DNA of 7,033 nt from an uncultured Bacteroidales bacterium. Its GTDB lineage: Bacteria; Bacteroidota; Bacteroidia; Bacteroidales; Muribaculaceae. Shown here one piece after another: positions 6,822 through 7,033 of this stretch (position 1 is the first letter of the stretch; each line of letters opens with the position of its first letter). The notes beneath the pieces are model-generated. The model saw nothing but the letters and a program-made list of their open reading frames with translations. It searched no databases and had not been told where the DNA came from. The stretch covers positions 1-7,033 of the forward strand of contig USIN01000092.1 in the NCBI GenBank assembly GCA_900554715.1, written 5' to 3'. The position numbers were made by a program, and so were the translations under genes.

Positions 6822-7033
6822 TTACTTGCGGCGGCGCACTGAGCGGGCGGCGCCTGAGTTGTTCGACGCTTTCTGCTGCTTGGGCTCCTTGACTTTTTTA
6901 GACGAGCGCTTGGTCGAACGCTTTGTCGAGCGGGCCGGAGCCTTCTTCTCGTTGTCCTCTTTCACGGTGACGCTGTCGCCGCGTTCGCGGGCCTCGCGCG
7001 CTTCACGTGCGGCGATGACTTCCTCGCGCGACG
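6822..7033 (-). CDS. C-terminal end of an unidentified protein with a highly basic tail
   Basis: An open frame enters from the right edge and stops at TAA (6824-6822), giving 69 complete codons. The visible part starts SREEVIAAREAREARERGDS, a charged Arg/Glu helix, and continues into a low-complexity tail with ARSTKRSTKRSSKKVK and the end SVRRRK. Lysine plus arginine make up 23 of 69 residues. Such tails are typically disordered and can bind nucleic acid or membrane phosphates, but the family cannot be named from this fragment. Codon use is GC-rich like the glycosidase genes. It is convergent with the secreted protein gene and shares the hairpin between them. The main alternative is a chance open frame, which the terminal stop placement just before a hairpin argues against. 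Confidence 0.7.
   Translation of the reverse strand, partial: SREEVIAAREAREARERGDSVTVKEDNEKKAPARSTKRSTKRSSKKVKEPKQQKASNNSGAARSVRRRK

Overview
The window looks like a chromosomal piece of a gut-type Bacteroidales bacterium, possibly Muribaculaceae; this is inference, because no marker gene is present. The pointers are promoters of the Bacteroidetes type (TTTG, about 20 bases, TAnnTTTG), genes without Shine-Dalgarno sequences, a secreted enzyme ending in a type IX secretion (T9SS) sorting domain, and a COG1373-type AAA ATPase with a DUF4143 region.

Layout. Positions 1-3928, minus strand: two tandem, related secreted proteins of the phosphodiester glycosidase (NAGPA/DUF2233) family, 13 bases apart and probably one operon. 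The downstream copy runs off the left edge. The operon has a well-matched promoter at 3958-3989, and just upstream of it lies a 3-copy, 23-base-period direct repeat built on CCAAATTTGG-like cores (4013-4081). Positions 4088-5440, minus strand: a complete 450-residue ATPase with a C-terminal PD-(D/E)XK-like domain, transcribed alone. Its upstream region, shared with a divergent gene, holds four copies of a 14-base element spaced exactly 33 bases apart (5468-5580), overlapping its likely promoter. Positions 5674-6726, plus strand: a secreted protein of unrecognised family. A strong hairpin (6760-6794) separates it from a convergent gene that enters from the right edge, of which only a very basic C-terminal tail is visible (6822-7033).

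The two glycosidase-like proteins probably act together outside the cytoplasm on sugar-phosphodiester bonds. The ATPase, its repeat array and the divergent secreted protein form a separate unit with lower GC content. The most unusual feature is that the ATPase gene is bracketed by two different, strictly periodic repeat arrays, which look like multi-site operators or iteron-like binding sites. I see no RNA genes, CRISPR array, transposase or attachment site.
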